Part shown: positions 42,538 through 51,154 of the stretch, in pieces
Numbering within the stretch: the first letter of the stretch is position 1
Layout of the letters: each line of letters starts with the position of its first letter
Source: Bog-473 sp963711065
GTDB taxonomy: Bacteria > Actinomycetota > Acidimicrobiia > Acidimicrobiales > RAAP-2
DNA length: 64,000 bases
Direction: 5' to 3'
NCBI GenBank assembly: GCA_963711065.1
Contig: CAVQCO010000007.1
Location: 868,001 to 932,000 of the forward strand
Notes under the pieces: model-generated
The model's database searches: none
What the model was told of the DNA's origin: nothing
What the model saw: the letters and a program-made list of their open reading frames with translations, nothing else
Translations under genes and position numbers: made by a program

Positions 42538-44621
42538 ATGGCCTCGTTCGAGGCCGATCTCCCCTTCGACCTCGACGAGTTCCAGCACGAGTCCTTCCGC
42601 GCCCTCGATGCGGGCCACTCCGTGCTCGTCTCCGCCCCGACCGGCTCGGGCAAGACCCTGGTCGCGGCCTACGCCGTCCATCGTGCCCTGTGCCGCGGGG
42701 CAAGGCCTTCTACACGACGCCCCTCAAGGCGCTGTCGAACCAGAAGTACGGGGAATTGGTGGCCGCCTACGGCGAGGAGCACATCGGCCTCCTGACCGGC
42801 GACACCACGCTGCGCCCGCGGGCTCCCGTCGTGGTGATGACGACCGAGGTGCTGCGGAACATGTTGCTGGCGGGCTCCGACCTCCTCGAGGGGCTGCACA
42901 CCGTCGTCCTCGACGAGGTCCACTTCATTCAGGACCGCTACCGCGGCGGCGTCTGGGAGGAGGTGCTCGTCCTCTCGCCGCCCGAGATCCGCTTCGTGTG
43001 CCTGTCCGCCACCGTCAACAACGCGGACGAGCTCGGCGGCTGGCTGCGCTCGGTGCGGGGCGACACGACGGTGATCGTCGAGCGCAGGCGCCCCATCGTG
43101 TTGCGCCACCACTTCGCGGTCCACCGGCGGGAGGACGACCAGACCCTGCTCCTCCCGCTGCTCGAGGACAACGGCCGGCCGGGCACCGAGGGCCTGCGGA
43201 TCGACCAAGCGGTGCGTCGGGCGCTGCAGGGTCGCTCGGTGCACTGGCAGCCGCGCGGCAGGGGCCCGCGCCTCCCGTGCCGGGCGCCGTTGCGGACCGA
43301 GATGGTGGACGAGCTGGGGCGGCGCGACATGCTGCCGGCCATCGTCTTCATCTTCAGCCGTGCCGCGTGCGACGACGCCGTGCGCCAGGTCATGCGCGAC
43401 GGCGTCCGGCTGACCGATGCCTCCGAGCGCTCCGCCATTCGGCAGGTCGCCGAGCGACGGGTCGAGTCCCTCGAGGACGACGATCTGCGCGTCCTGGGGT
43501 ACGACGAGTGGCTCGAGGGCCTCGAGCGGGGCCTGGCGGCGCACCACGCCGGCCTGGTGCCCGTCTTCCGCGAGACCGTCGAGGAGTGCTTCGCGGCGGG
43601 GCTGCTGAAGGTGGTCTTCGCCACCGAGACGCTGTCGCTCGGCATCAACATGCCGGCCCGCTCCGTGGTGATCGAGCGCTTCACGAAGTACGGGGGGGCC
43701 GGGCGCGCCACCCTCACCTCGGGGGAGTACCTCCAACTGACGGGGCGGGCGGGCCGGCGGGGGCTCGACGAGGAGGGCCATGCCGTCGTCGAGTGGTCGA
43801 CCGAGATCACCTTTGCCGAGGCCGCCCGGGTGGCATCGGCCCCGCCGCCGGACCTGCGCTCCGCGTTCCGGCCGACCTACAACCTGGCGGTGAACCTCGT
43901 CTCCCGGTTCGACCGGGCCACCGCCGGCGAGGTGCTGCACCGGTCCTTCGCCCAGTGGCAGGCCCGGCAGCCGGACCTCCTGACGCGGCAACTGGGCCAC
44001 CGACTCGCCGTGCTCGGGGAGATGGGCTACCTCACCGGTTGGGCGCTGACACCCTCGGGCCGTCAGCTGTCCCGCATCTACCACGAGGCGGACCTCCTGA
44101 TCGCGGAGGCCCTCGGCAGCGACGCCCTGGCGGGGGCCGAGCCCGCCGTGCTGGCCGGCGTGCTGTCGGCCGTGGTGTTCGAGCCGCGCCGGGCCCGCCG
44201 CCTGCCCGGCCATCAGGCCCAGCGGAGGGAGAAGCGGCGCGGCCGTCTCCAGGACCGGCTGGGCGACAAGCGCAGCTCCGAGCTGGCCTGGCGCTGTGCG
44301 GCGGTCAACGTGATGGCGGAGAGGATCCGCGGCGTCGAGGAGGCGCACCTCGTCCCCCGGACCCGCCAGCCGGCACCCGGGCTGGCCACCGCGGTGGCGT
44401 CCTGGGTGCGGGGAGCGTCCTTCTCGACCGCCCTCGACGTCGCCGAACGCGACGCCGGCGACCTGGCGCCCGGCGACTTCGTGCGCACCATGAAGTCGGT
44501 GGCCGACCTCGCCCAGCAGGTCTCGCACACCGCGGCCGACACGGGCGTGGCCGGCGCGGCCCGGGAGGCCGTCGACCTGCTGCTCAGGGGCGTCGTCGCG
44601 GGCGGCCTGCCGGGGGCGTGA
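42538..44621 (+). pseudogene. helY: HelY/Ski2-like DEAD-box helicase, frameshifted
   Basis: ATG 42538 gives MASFEADLPFDLDEFQHESF, then Walker A SAPTGSGKTLVAAYAVHRAL. The frame breaks at GGGG (42697-42700); conserved sequence resumes one frame over with KAFYTTPLKALSNQKYGELV and runs to 44621 through TTEVLRNMLL, VVLDEVHFIQD (DEVH Walker B), LSATVNN, FATETLSLGINMPARSV and LTGRAGRRGLDEEG. One extra G restores a 694-residue protein. Actinobacterial HelY helicases of this kind lie after tatC. The C-terminal third contains the winged-helix and helical bundle. Either a sequencing indel or a lesion separating Walker A from the rest. Confidence 0.85.
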
Positions 44622-44668
44622 CCCATCCGCCACCGTCGCGTCACCCTCGTTCTATCGTTAGCCGGGCA

Positions 44669-46309
44669 ATGTTCCCCTACTCAGAAGAGCACTTCACCTC
44701 GGACGAGGAGGCGATCCTCCGCCGCTACGTGACGAACCTCGACCAGCCCGTGTTCGCCCTGGTCAACCTGCCTGAAGTCGTCAAGGGTGCGCTCTTCGCC
44801 CGGTACTCCCGCTCGCCCAAGAGCCTGCGCCGGCTCTTCCTCGAGGAGTTCGTGGGGGACCTCGACGTCTCGGGCGACGCGACGGTCGACGCGACCGTCG
44901 GCCTCGCCCGCGCGGAGCAGCTCTACGAGAAGGTCTTCGTCGAGTACGGCGACGACTCGGTGGCCCAGCTCGGCGGTGTCCACCTCGCCTGCGAGCAGTC
45001 GTCGAACGTGCTGTCGAAGATCCTCGAGTGGGGGCGCCTCATGTCCTACCTCGAGCAGTCCACGCGCTACATCGCGTACAACCAGCGGCTCGACAACGGG
45101 CAGTACCGCTACTTCCGCCCTCCCGAGCTGCTCGACTCACCCCACGGCGCCCGCTTCGTCGGCGAGATGGACCGTGTCTTCGACACCTACGGCGCGCTCC
45201 TCCCGCGCATGCAGGCCTGGGTGGCCGAGCGGTTCCCCCAGCAGGCGGGCGACAGCGACTTCGTGTACCGCCAGGCGACGCGCGCCAAGTCGCTCGATGC
45301 ACTGCGAGGCATGCTCCCCGCCGCGTCGCTCTCGAACATCGGTCTCTACGGGACGGGCCAGTCCTACGAGCAGTTGCTGCTGCGCATGCGCGCGCTTCCG
45401 CTGCCCGAGGCTCGCCACTACGCGGACATGATGCTGGCCGAGTTGCGCAAGGTGATCCCTTCCTTCTTGCAACGGGTCGACGTCCCCGGGCGCGGCGGCG
45501 AGTGGTCGGACTACATGGCGTCCACCCGTGAGCAGACGGCGCGCCTCGTGACGCGTCTGTGGCCGGACCTGGCACCGCCCGGACCGGACGCGGGCGGCGA
45601 TGCCATGAACGCCGAGGTCGTGCTGCTGGATTTCGACCCCGACGGCGAAGAGAAGGTGCTGGTCGCAGCGTGTTTCTCGCACCTGGGGTGCTCGGAGCGC
45701 GAGGCGGCGCGCCGCGTGCGGGTCCTCGGGCACGACGACCGCGTCGCGTTGCTGCGCGCCTACGTGGGCGAACGCCGCAACCGTCGTCACCGACCCGGAC
45801 GCGCCTTCGAGCGGACCGACTACCGCTTCGAGCTCGTCACCGACTACGGCGCGTTCCGCGATCTGCAGCGCCATCGCATGCTCACCATCGAGTGGCAGCG
45901 CCTCGGCATCTCGCTCGGCTACGACATGCCCGACCTCGTGGCGGACGCCGGACTGGGGGAGCGCTACGACGAGGCCATCGGCCGGGCCGAGGACCTGTAC
46001 CGCACCCTGCGGCCCGACTTCCCGGAGCAGGCGAGTTACGCGGTCGCGCTCGCGCATCGCATCCGCTACGTCATGCAGCTCAACGCCCGCGAGGCGATGC
46101 ACCTCATCGAACTGCGCTCGGGCCCACAGGGCCACCCGGCCTACCGCCGGGTGGCGCAGCAGATGCACCGGGCCGTCGCCGAGGACGCCGGCCACCGCGC
46201 GCTCGCCGAGGCGATGGCCTTCGTCGACCACGGGTCGACCGACCTCGAACGGCTCGAATCCGAGCGCCGGGCGGAGCGGCGGCGGTCGGAAAAATCTGCA
46301 ACGCATTGA
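44669..46309 (+). CDS. Tandem ThyX-like (FAD-dependent thymidylate synthase family) protein
   Basis: 546 residues containing two ThyX-like domains. The first (about 1-260) has WGRLMSYLEQSTRYIAYN, resembling the ThyX S-x-x-E-x-S-x-R-Y motif but without RHR. The second (about 290-530) has FRDLQRHRMLTIEWQRLG, keeping RHR but not the S-x-N-E-x-S part, followed by QLNAREAMHLIELRSGPQGH, matching the ThyX helix that lines dUMP. ThyX methylates dUMP with FAD. Long fused forms of this kind occur in actinobacteria and need not be active synthases. ATG 44669 with a TATCGT box 10 bases upstream. Confidence 0.75.
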   Translation: MFPYSEEHFTSDEEAILRRYVTNLDQPVFALVNLPEVVKGALFARYSRSPKSLRRLFLEEFVGDLDVSGDATVDATVGLARAEQLYEKVFVEYGDDSVAQLGGVHLACEQSSNVLSKILEWGRLMSYLEQSTRYIAYNQRLDNGQYRYFRPPELLDSPHGARFVGEMDRVFDTYGALLPRMQAWVAERFPQQAGDSDFVYRQATRAKSLDALRGMLPAASLSNIGLYGTGQSYEQLLLRMRALPLPEARHYADMMLAELRKVIPSFLQRVDVPGRGGEWSDYMASTREQTARLVTRLWPDLAPPGPDAGGDAMNAEVVLLDFDPDGEEKVLVAACFSHLGCSEREAARRVRVLGHDDRVALLRAYVGERRNRRHRPGRAFERTDYRFELVTDYGAFRDLQRHRMLTIEWQRLGISLGYDMPDLVADAGLGERYDEAIGRAEDLYRTLRPDFPEQASYAVALAHRIRYVMQLNAREAMHLIELRSGPQGHPAYRRVAQQMHRAVAEDAGHRALAEAMAFVDHGSTDLERLESERRAERRRSEKSATH

Positions 46310-46354
46310 CCAGGAACTACCCTCGTTCTCCCTGGTGGCGACGCTTCGATCATC

Positions 46355-46385
46355 TTGACGAGCCCACCCCGGAATTGCCTAATGT
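46355..46385 (+). promoter_or_regulatory. Candidate promoter before the structured RNA
   Basis: TTGACG (46355-46360) and TAATGT (46380-46385) are separated by 19 bases; CCTAAT two bases earlier gives 17. It stands in the 348-base gap after the ThyX-like gene and points at the structured region. Confidence 0.4.
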
Positions 46386-46391
46386 ACGGCG

Positions 46392-46615
46392 CAGTCCCCG
46401 ACGCCCCTAAGGATGCTGCCAGATGAGGAAAGCGCTGACGCAGTAAGGGGGGGATGTGCTGTGAGAGGCGGTGGCAGGCCCTGGGGGTCGAGTAGAGAAC
46501 GTGTCGCCGGCCCGGGTACCCGGGTTCGGAGATATGGCGCCAAAGACCCCAGGGCCCGCCCGCCGAGAACCTCCGTGACCCACACCCCGCAGCCTGTTCG
46601 GGTCCCCGTTCACAG
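46392..46615 (+). ncRNA. Candidate structured non-coding RNA
   Basis: No reading frame here looks coding. The strand folds as a long rod: GGGG-a-TGTG (46450-46458) pairs with CACACCCC (46581-46588); GGCGG (46467-46471) with CCGCC; and GGCCCTGGGGGTC (46477-46489) with GACCCCAGGGCC (46545-46556) with one bulge. Inside lies the perfect palindrome CCCGGGTACCCGGG (46511-46524). A small hairpin GCTGC/GCAGT lies before it and CTGT-CGGG/CCCG-ACAG (46593-46614) after it. I find no RNase P, tmRNA, SRP or 6S signature. Ends are estimates. It could instead be a regulatory leader. Confidence 0.35.
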
Positions 46616-46618
46616 CGA

Positions 46619-46646
46619 TTGAACGGTCTCCCGAACCGTCTATGCT
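46619..46646 (+). promoter_or_regulatory. Promoter of the DUF4193 gene
   Basis: TTGAAC (46619-46624), a 16-base spacer and TATGCT (46641-46646). The ATG is 11 bases after the -10, so the leader would be only a few bases. A small ACGGT/ACCGT inverted repeat lies between the boxes and may be an operator. Confidence 0.55.
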
Positions 46647-46657
46647 CCCGCGGCACA

Positions 46658-47170
46658 ATGGCGACCAAGAAGAAGGCCAAGGCCGAAGATCTGGAGGTTG
46701 AGACCCCCGACGTCGACGAGGAAGCGACGATCGCGGAGGAGGATCTCGACGTCGACATCGACGTGGACGCGCTCGAGGACATCGAGGTGGACGTCCTCGA
46801 GGACGAGGCGGACGACGTCGACGTGGACGTCCTCGACGAGGACGAGGAGGAGGCGGACGTCGACGAGATCCTGACGCCGTCGCCGGCCGCGGTCGTCGAG
46901 CGCTCCGGCGAGGGCGACGACGAGGAAGAGGAGGAGGAGCCCGACGACGAGGACGTCGAGGCGAGCCTCGACGTGATCCTCAAGGAGCGGCTCGTCGTCG
47001 AGGACGAGCCCGAGGACGAGGAGGCGACCGACCAGGAGGACAAGGCCGAGGGCAACGAGCGGGTCCTGCCCAAGCAGCCCGACGAGTTCGTGTGCCGCTC
47101 GTGCTTCCTGGTCAAACACCCGAGCCAGCTGGCCGACAAGAAGAACATGCTCTGCCGGGACTGTGTCTGA
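46658..47170 (+). CDS. DUF4193 protein with C-terminal zinc ribbon
   Basis: 170 residues. It starts MATKKKAKAEDLEVETPDVD and continues as an extremely Asp/Glu-rich, disordered region (about 20-135), then ends in a four-Cys ribbon with CRSC and CRDC separated by 17 residues including VKHPSQLADKKNML. That is the actinobacterial DUF4193 layout, except that the acidic region is much longer than in the usual ~100-residue members. Function is unknown; a zinc-binding nucleic-acid or RNA polymerase-associated role has only circumstantial support. ATG 46658 fits the promoter just upstream. Confidence 0.85.
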   Translation: MATKKKAKAEDLEVETPDVDEEATIAEEDLDVDIDVDALEDIEVDVLEDEADDVDVDVLDEDEEEADVDEILTPSPAAVVERSGEGDDEEEEEEPDDEDVEASLDVILKERLVVEDEPEDEEATDQEDKAEGNERVLPKQPDEFVCRSCFLVKHPSQLADKKNMLCRDCV

Positions 47171-47690
47171 GGAACAGGCCCACGACGGCGAGCAGGCCCC
47201 CAAGAGCCCGTTGCGCCGAACCCTGGACCTGTGCCTCTTCGCTCCCGTCGGTGTCGCCGTCACCGTCGTGGAGGACCTGCCCGACCTGATCGCCAAGGGG
47301 CGGCGCCGCGTGGAGCTCGAGTTGGGCAATGCACGCGTCGTCGGTCGCTTCGTCGTGCACAAGGGCCAGCGGGGGGTGTCGGGCCGGCTCGACGACCTGC
47401 TCCGCAACGGCCCCGAGACGACGACCCCCGCCGGCGACGGCGCGGACCTGCCCGCCGTCCCCTCGCCGGCTCGCCCACAACCCGACGCGGCCGCCGAGGC
47501 CATCGTCGGCGGGGCGCTGGCGGACTACGACACGCTCAGCGCGTCCCAGGTCGTGCGCCGGCTCGAGAGCCTCGGCCCCGACGAGCTGCGCGCCGTGCAG
47601 CGCTATGAGGCGTCCACACGCAACCGGCGCACCATCCTGAACCGGGCCGACCAGCTCCTGGGCGAGCGGCCGCCGCCGCCGGCGCCCTAG
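47163..47690 (+). CDS. Hypothetical protein, lipid-droplet-associated-like
   Basis: 175 residues from GTG, overlapping the DUF4193 stop by 8 bases. N-terminal helical part LCLFAPVGVAVTVVEDLPDLIAKG is mildly hydrophobic. A Pro/Ala linker leads to a C-terminal helical hairpin YDTLSASQVVRRLESLGPDEL, RAVQRYEASTRNRRTILNRA, a module often found at the end of actinobacterial lipid-droplet-associated and related proteins. The assignment is by pattern only. The overlap implies co-translation with DUF4193. Confidence 0.6.
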   Translation: MSEEQAHDGEQAPKSPLRRTLDLCLFAPVGVAVTVVEDLPDLIAKGRRRVELELGNARVVGRFVVHKGQRGVSGRLDDLLRNGPETTTPAGDGADLPAVPSPARPQPDAAAEAIVGGALADYDTLSASQVVRRLESLGPDELRAVQRYEASTRNRRTILNRADQLLGERPPPPAP

Positions 47691-47695
47691 CCGTC

Positions 47696-48154
47696 ATGGA
47701 GCTCGCCCGCCCGGCCGTCCCCGCCGACCGACAAGCCTGCACCCGCCTCCTCGCCCAGTTGCTGGTGAGCGCGGCGTCCATGCGCGGCGGCGGCGCCCTG
47801 GTGGGGGAGTCCACTCCCGTGACCCTGCTGGAGCGCTGGACCCGGCCCGGGGGAGCGGCCCACCTGTTGGTAGGGGAGTACGAGGGTGCCGTCGTCGGGC
47901 TCCTCGCCGTGACGGTGGCGCCGCCGGCCGGTGGCCGCCGCAGCGGCATGATCGAGTGCTGCTACGTCGAGACGGCGGCCCGCGGCGTCGGCGTGGGCAC
48001 GGCGCTCATGGAGGCGGCCGTGGAGTGGAGCGCGGCCTGGGGCTGCACCGACCTCGACGCGCTGGCACTCCCGGGGGACCGCCTGACCAAGCAGCGCCTC
48101 GAGGCGGCCGGGTTCACCGCCCGACTGCTGACCCTCAGCCGCCGGTTGGGCTGA
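47696..48154 (+). CDS. GNAT family N-acetyltransferase
   Basis: 152 residues with the GNAT core: strand 4 GMIECCYVETAARGVGVGTALMEAAVEW, where ARGVGVGTAL is the acetyl-CoA pyrophosphate-binding motif A (R/Q-x-x-G-x-G/A). The final part RLTKQRLEAAGFTAR is motif B. The acceptor is unknown. It starts with ATG 5 bases after the preceding gene and overlaps the convergent gene by 20 bases. Confidence 0.8.
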   Translation: MELARPAVPADRQACTRLLAQLLVSAASMRGGGALVGESTPVTLLERWTRPGGAAHLLVGEYEGAVVGLLAVTVAPPAGGRRSGMIECCYVETAARGVGVGTALMEAAVEWSAAWGCTDLDALALPGDRLTKQRLEAAGFTARLLTLSRRLG

Positions 48155-49427
48155 AGCGGCGCTCCGAGTTGACCCGCCGGGGCGGCGGGGGCGGGATACG
48201 CAGCCCGAGCAGCTTGGCCAGGGCCGGCACGGAGCCTGCCGCATTGCGGGCCGCCTGCTTGGCCACCTCGTCGTCGGGGATGCCTGTCGGCTTGACCGTG
48301 CGGCGCACCGGTGACGCCACCACGGCGTCGAGCAGGCGCATCCACTCCTCCGGCGCCAGCTCCGCCGTCATGGCCTCCCCCGCGGCGGCGGCGAGCCGGA
48401 CGGCGAGCTCCGCCGGGCAGCGGGTGCCCGGCTCGGGAGGCCGGATGGAGGCCTCGACGGCCTGTTGGACGCGGCCGTCGTTGAGTGCGTTGGTGATGCG
48501 GGCCAGCCATTCCTCGCGCAGTGCGGTGGTGCGCTGGTCGAGCGACTCCTGGAGCGCCTTGGCCATCGCGCGCCCCTCCTCGTCGAGGTTGACGGTGCGG
48601 GACGCCGCAACGACGGCGCGGAGCTCGCGCAGCCGGTAGTCCTTGCCGGCGGTCTGCGCCACCGAGGCACGATCCTTCCAGTCGGCCAGCCGGACGACGG
48701 GCAGGAGCTCGTCGGCCATGGCCAGAAGGCCGTCGGCGGCGACCGGTGGCTTGCCCGCCGCCTTGGCCGCGGTGTTCTGGGCGTCGATGGCCTGGCGCAC
48801 GGCCTGCAGGCCACCGCGCAGCAGCTGCTCGGCCACGGGGATCTGCTCGGGCCGCAGCGTCGCCAGCATCGCGTTCCGATGGACGGTCGACGTCGGCGCG
48901 ACGGGGCGCTCGCCCCGGGCGGGGCGGCCGTCGCCTTCTCCAGGGCGGCGCCCAGCGGGCCGGCGCGGTCCGCCGCCACCCCGTGGACGCTCACTCCGCT
49001 CGCCGCGCTCAGCGCGCTCTGCGTGCTCGCCGCGTTCCCCGCGCCGGCCGCCGTCGCCGTCGGGTGCCGGGCCCCGCCGGCCACCGCGCCGCTCCCCGCG
49101 CTCGCCGTCCTCGTCTCGCCGGCGCCTGCCCGAGCCGGGGGCGAGGATCACCGACACGTCGGGCGCGCGCTTCGGCGTGCCCTTCACCTCGATGCGCCCC
49201 TCGGTCTTCTCCGGCGAACGGGCGGGCTTCACCGCGGTGAGGGCCAGGATCTCTATGCCCTCGAGGCCGACGTCGACGTCGGCCCGCAGCAGCGCGCCGA
49301 CCTTCTCTCCGGCCGGGACCAGGGCGGCGTCGACCGTGCCCTTGGGCTGGCGCGCGCCCGCGGCGCGCCAGGTCCACGACCCGTCGCCCGTCTGGCTCGT
49401 CAGCTCGATCTCGATCCGGCGTGACAT
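48135..49427 (-). CDS. Hypothetical protein with OB-like domain and Arg/Gly-rich linker
   Basis: 430 residues in three parts. Residues 1-95 look like a small beta-barrel (IEIELTSQTGDGSWTWRAAG, then KVGALLRADVDVGLEGIEIL). Residues 96-170 are a disordered Arg/Gly/Glu-rich segment (RGERRGGRRG-type repeats). Residues 175-410 are helical and Ala-rich, with LRPEQIPVAEQLLRGGLQAV and LRELRAVVAASRTVNLDEEG. The barrel plus RG-rich linker is typical of RNA-binding proteins, so an RNA or ribosome link is an inference. No family name known. It diverges from htrA. Confidence 0.7.
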   Translation of the reverse strand: MSRRIEIELTSQTGDGSWTWRAAGARQPKGTVDAALVPAGEKVGALLRADVDVGLEGIEILALTAVKPARSPEKTEGRIEVKGTPKRAPDVSVILAPGSGRRRRDEDGERGERRGGRRGPAPDGDGGRRGERGEHAERAERGERSERPRGGGGPRRPAGRRPGEGDGRPARGERPVAPTSTVHRNAMLATLRPEQIPVAEQLLRGGLQAVRQAIDAQNTAAKAAGKPPVAADGLLAMADELLPVVRLADWKDRASVAQTAGKDYRLRELRAVVAASRTVNLDEEGRAMAKALQESLDQRTTALREEWLARITNALNDGRVQQAVEASIRPPEPGTRCPAELAVRLAAAAGEAMTAELAPEEWMRLLDAVVASPVRRTVKPTGIPDDEVAKQAARNAAGSVPALAKLLGLRIPPPPPRRVNSERRFSPTGG

Positions 49428-49591
49428 GCGGCGGACACGCTACCTCGCCCGGCACCGTGCCCCGATGACGGGCCCGGATCGGCATCCCGTAACATGGGGC
49501 GGACGTCCGCAGGAGTGCGGGAACCACCGGGACGGCCGACCACCGACCATGCGGCGGTGCGTCCGGCCCCAGTCCCTTCAGGAGGATCCAC

Positions 49592-51154
49592 ATGAGTGAG
49601 GACAGCGAGCAGCCGGGTCCGGAGCCCGCGACCGGCTCTGAGCAGCCCTCCACCGGGTGGGCCGCGCCCACGCCACCCTTCGGTGGGCCTCAGAGCCCGC
49701 CCGCGCCCGACGCTGCCGTCCCGGGAGCCGAGCCCGCCCCCTCCTCGTACCCGCCACCGCCATCGCCACCCTCCTCGTACCCGCCCCCGCAATGGGCAGC
49801 CCCCGGGGCACCCGACACCGCACCGCTGCCCCCGGTGGCGGCCGGCACGATCCCCTTCTCGTACCCGCCCGCGACGGGCCAGGGCGGGCCGGACGGCACG
49901 GCGCCGAGGGCCGGCGGGGGAGCGCCCGGCAGGTGGCGGGCCTGGCTGCCGGTGGCGGCCGTCGCCGCGCTCGTCGGCGGGGCCATCGGCGCCGGCGTGA
50001 CGGCCATCGCCGACAACAACGGCAACAACCCCAATTCCAGCGTGACCATCCACGAGAGCAACGCAGCACCGGGCGCCGCCGTGCTCAGCGGCAGCGTCAC
50101 GATCCCGCAGCTGGTGAACAAGGTGATCCCCGCCGTGGTGTCGATCGACGTGAAGTCGGGCAGCAACGAGGACGAGGGCACCGGCATGATCTTCACGTCC
50201 GACGGCGAGGTGATCACCAACAACCACGTGATCGAGCTGTACGCCCAGGGCGGCAACACCGGCTCCATCACCGTCACCGAGTACGGGCAGACCAAGGCGC
50301 TGCCGGCGACGCTCATCGGCTACGACCAGTCCAAGGACGTCGCGCTGCTCAAGATCAACGACGCGTCGAACCTGCCCACGGTCACCTTCGGCGACTCCTC
50401 CAAGGCGGTGGTGGGCGACGCGGTGGTGGCCATCGGCAACGCCCTCGGCCTGTCGGCCGGCACGCCCACCGTCACCCAGGGCATCGTCTCGGCCCTCGGG
50501 CGCTCGGTCACCGCGGGCGGCGTGGGCACCCAGACCGAGACACTGCAGAACCTGATCCAGACGGACGCCGCCATCAACGCGGGGAACTCCGGCGGGCCGC
50601 TGATCGACACCGCGGGCCAGGTCATCGCCATGAACACCGCGGTGGCCGGGACGTCGAGCGACGGCACGTCGTCACAGAACATCGGCTTCGCCATCCCGAT
50701 CGCCCAGGTCGAGTCCCTCCTCCCGACGCTGCAGAAGGGCGGCCAGTCCGGCGCCGGGGGCGGTTACCTCGGGGTCGACATCACCACCCTGACCCCCGCG
50801 CTCCGCCAGCAGTACGGCTTCACCCCGACGTCGGGCGCCGTGATCCTCACCGTGGTCGCCGGGTCGCCGGCCGCCAAGGCCGGCCTCGTGCAGGGCGACG
50901 TCATCGTGGACATCGCCGGCACGCCGATCGCCTCGGCGGAGGACCTCCAACGGTTGATCCAGAAGTCGAAGCCGGGCCAGACCGTGACCATCACCTACTA
51001 CGTGGGTGACAGCAAGCGGACGACCAGCGCCACGCTGGGGAGCCAGCAGCAGGCCCAGCCGCAGCAGTCGACCGGGGGCAACAGCACGAACCCCTTCGGC
51101 GGGGGCGGGTTCCCCGGCTTCGGCAACTCGGGCACCACCGGGGGGACGCCCTAG
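49592..51154 (+). CDS. HtrA/DegP-like serine protease with PDZ domain
   Basis: 520 residues: cytoplasmic Pro-rich N-terminus (1-112), one membrane helix WLPVAAVAALVGGAIGAGVT, then an extracytoplasmic trypsin-like domain with His in ITNNHVIE, Asp in SKDVALLKI and Ser in NAGNSGGPL. A PDZ domain follows (GGYLGVDIT to VTITYYVGD, about 385-480), and the C-terminus is Gln/Gly-rich. This is the membrane-anchored actinobacterial HtrA form for envelope protein quality control. A strong AGGAGGA site is 5 bases before the ATG. Converges with the SnoaL-like gene, sharing the stop region. Confidence 0.93.
   Translation: MSEDSEQPGPEPATGSEQPSTGWAAPTPPFGGPQSPPAPDAAVPGAEPAPSSYPPPPSPPSSYPPPQWAAPGAPDTAPLPPVAAGTIPFSYPPATGQGGPDGTAPRAGGGAPGRWRAWLPVAAVAALVGGAIGAGVTAIADNNGNNPNSSVTIHESNAAPGAAVLSGSVTIPQLVNKVIPAVVSIDVKSGSNEDEGTGMIFTSDGEVITNNHVIELYAQGGNTGSITVTEYGQTKALPATLIGYDQSKDVALLKINDASNLPTVTFGDSSKAVVGDAVVAIGNALGLSAGTPTVTQGIVSALGRSVTAGGVGTQTETLQNLIQTDAAINAGNSGGPLIDTAGQVIAMNTAVAGTSSDGTSSQNIGFAIPIAQVESLLPTLQKGGQSGAGGGYLGVDITTLTPALRQQYGFTPTSGAVILTVVAGSPAAKAGLVQGDVIVDIAGTPIASAEDLQRLIQKSKPGQTVTITYYVGDSKRTTSATLGSQQQAQPQQSTGGNSTNPFGGGGFPGFGNSGTTGGTP

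Noticed and set aside
46565..46620. Possible tRNA because of a GTTCG-like string
   Set aside because: No acceptor stem, anticodon arm or CCA-compatible fold can be drawn.
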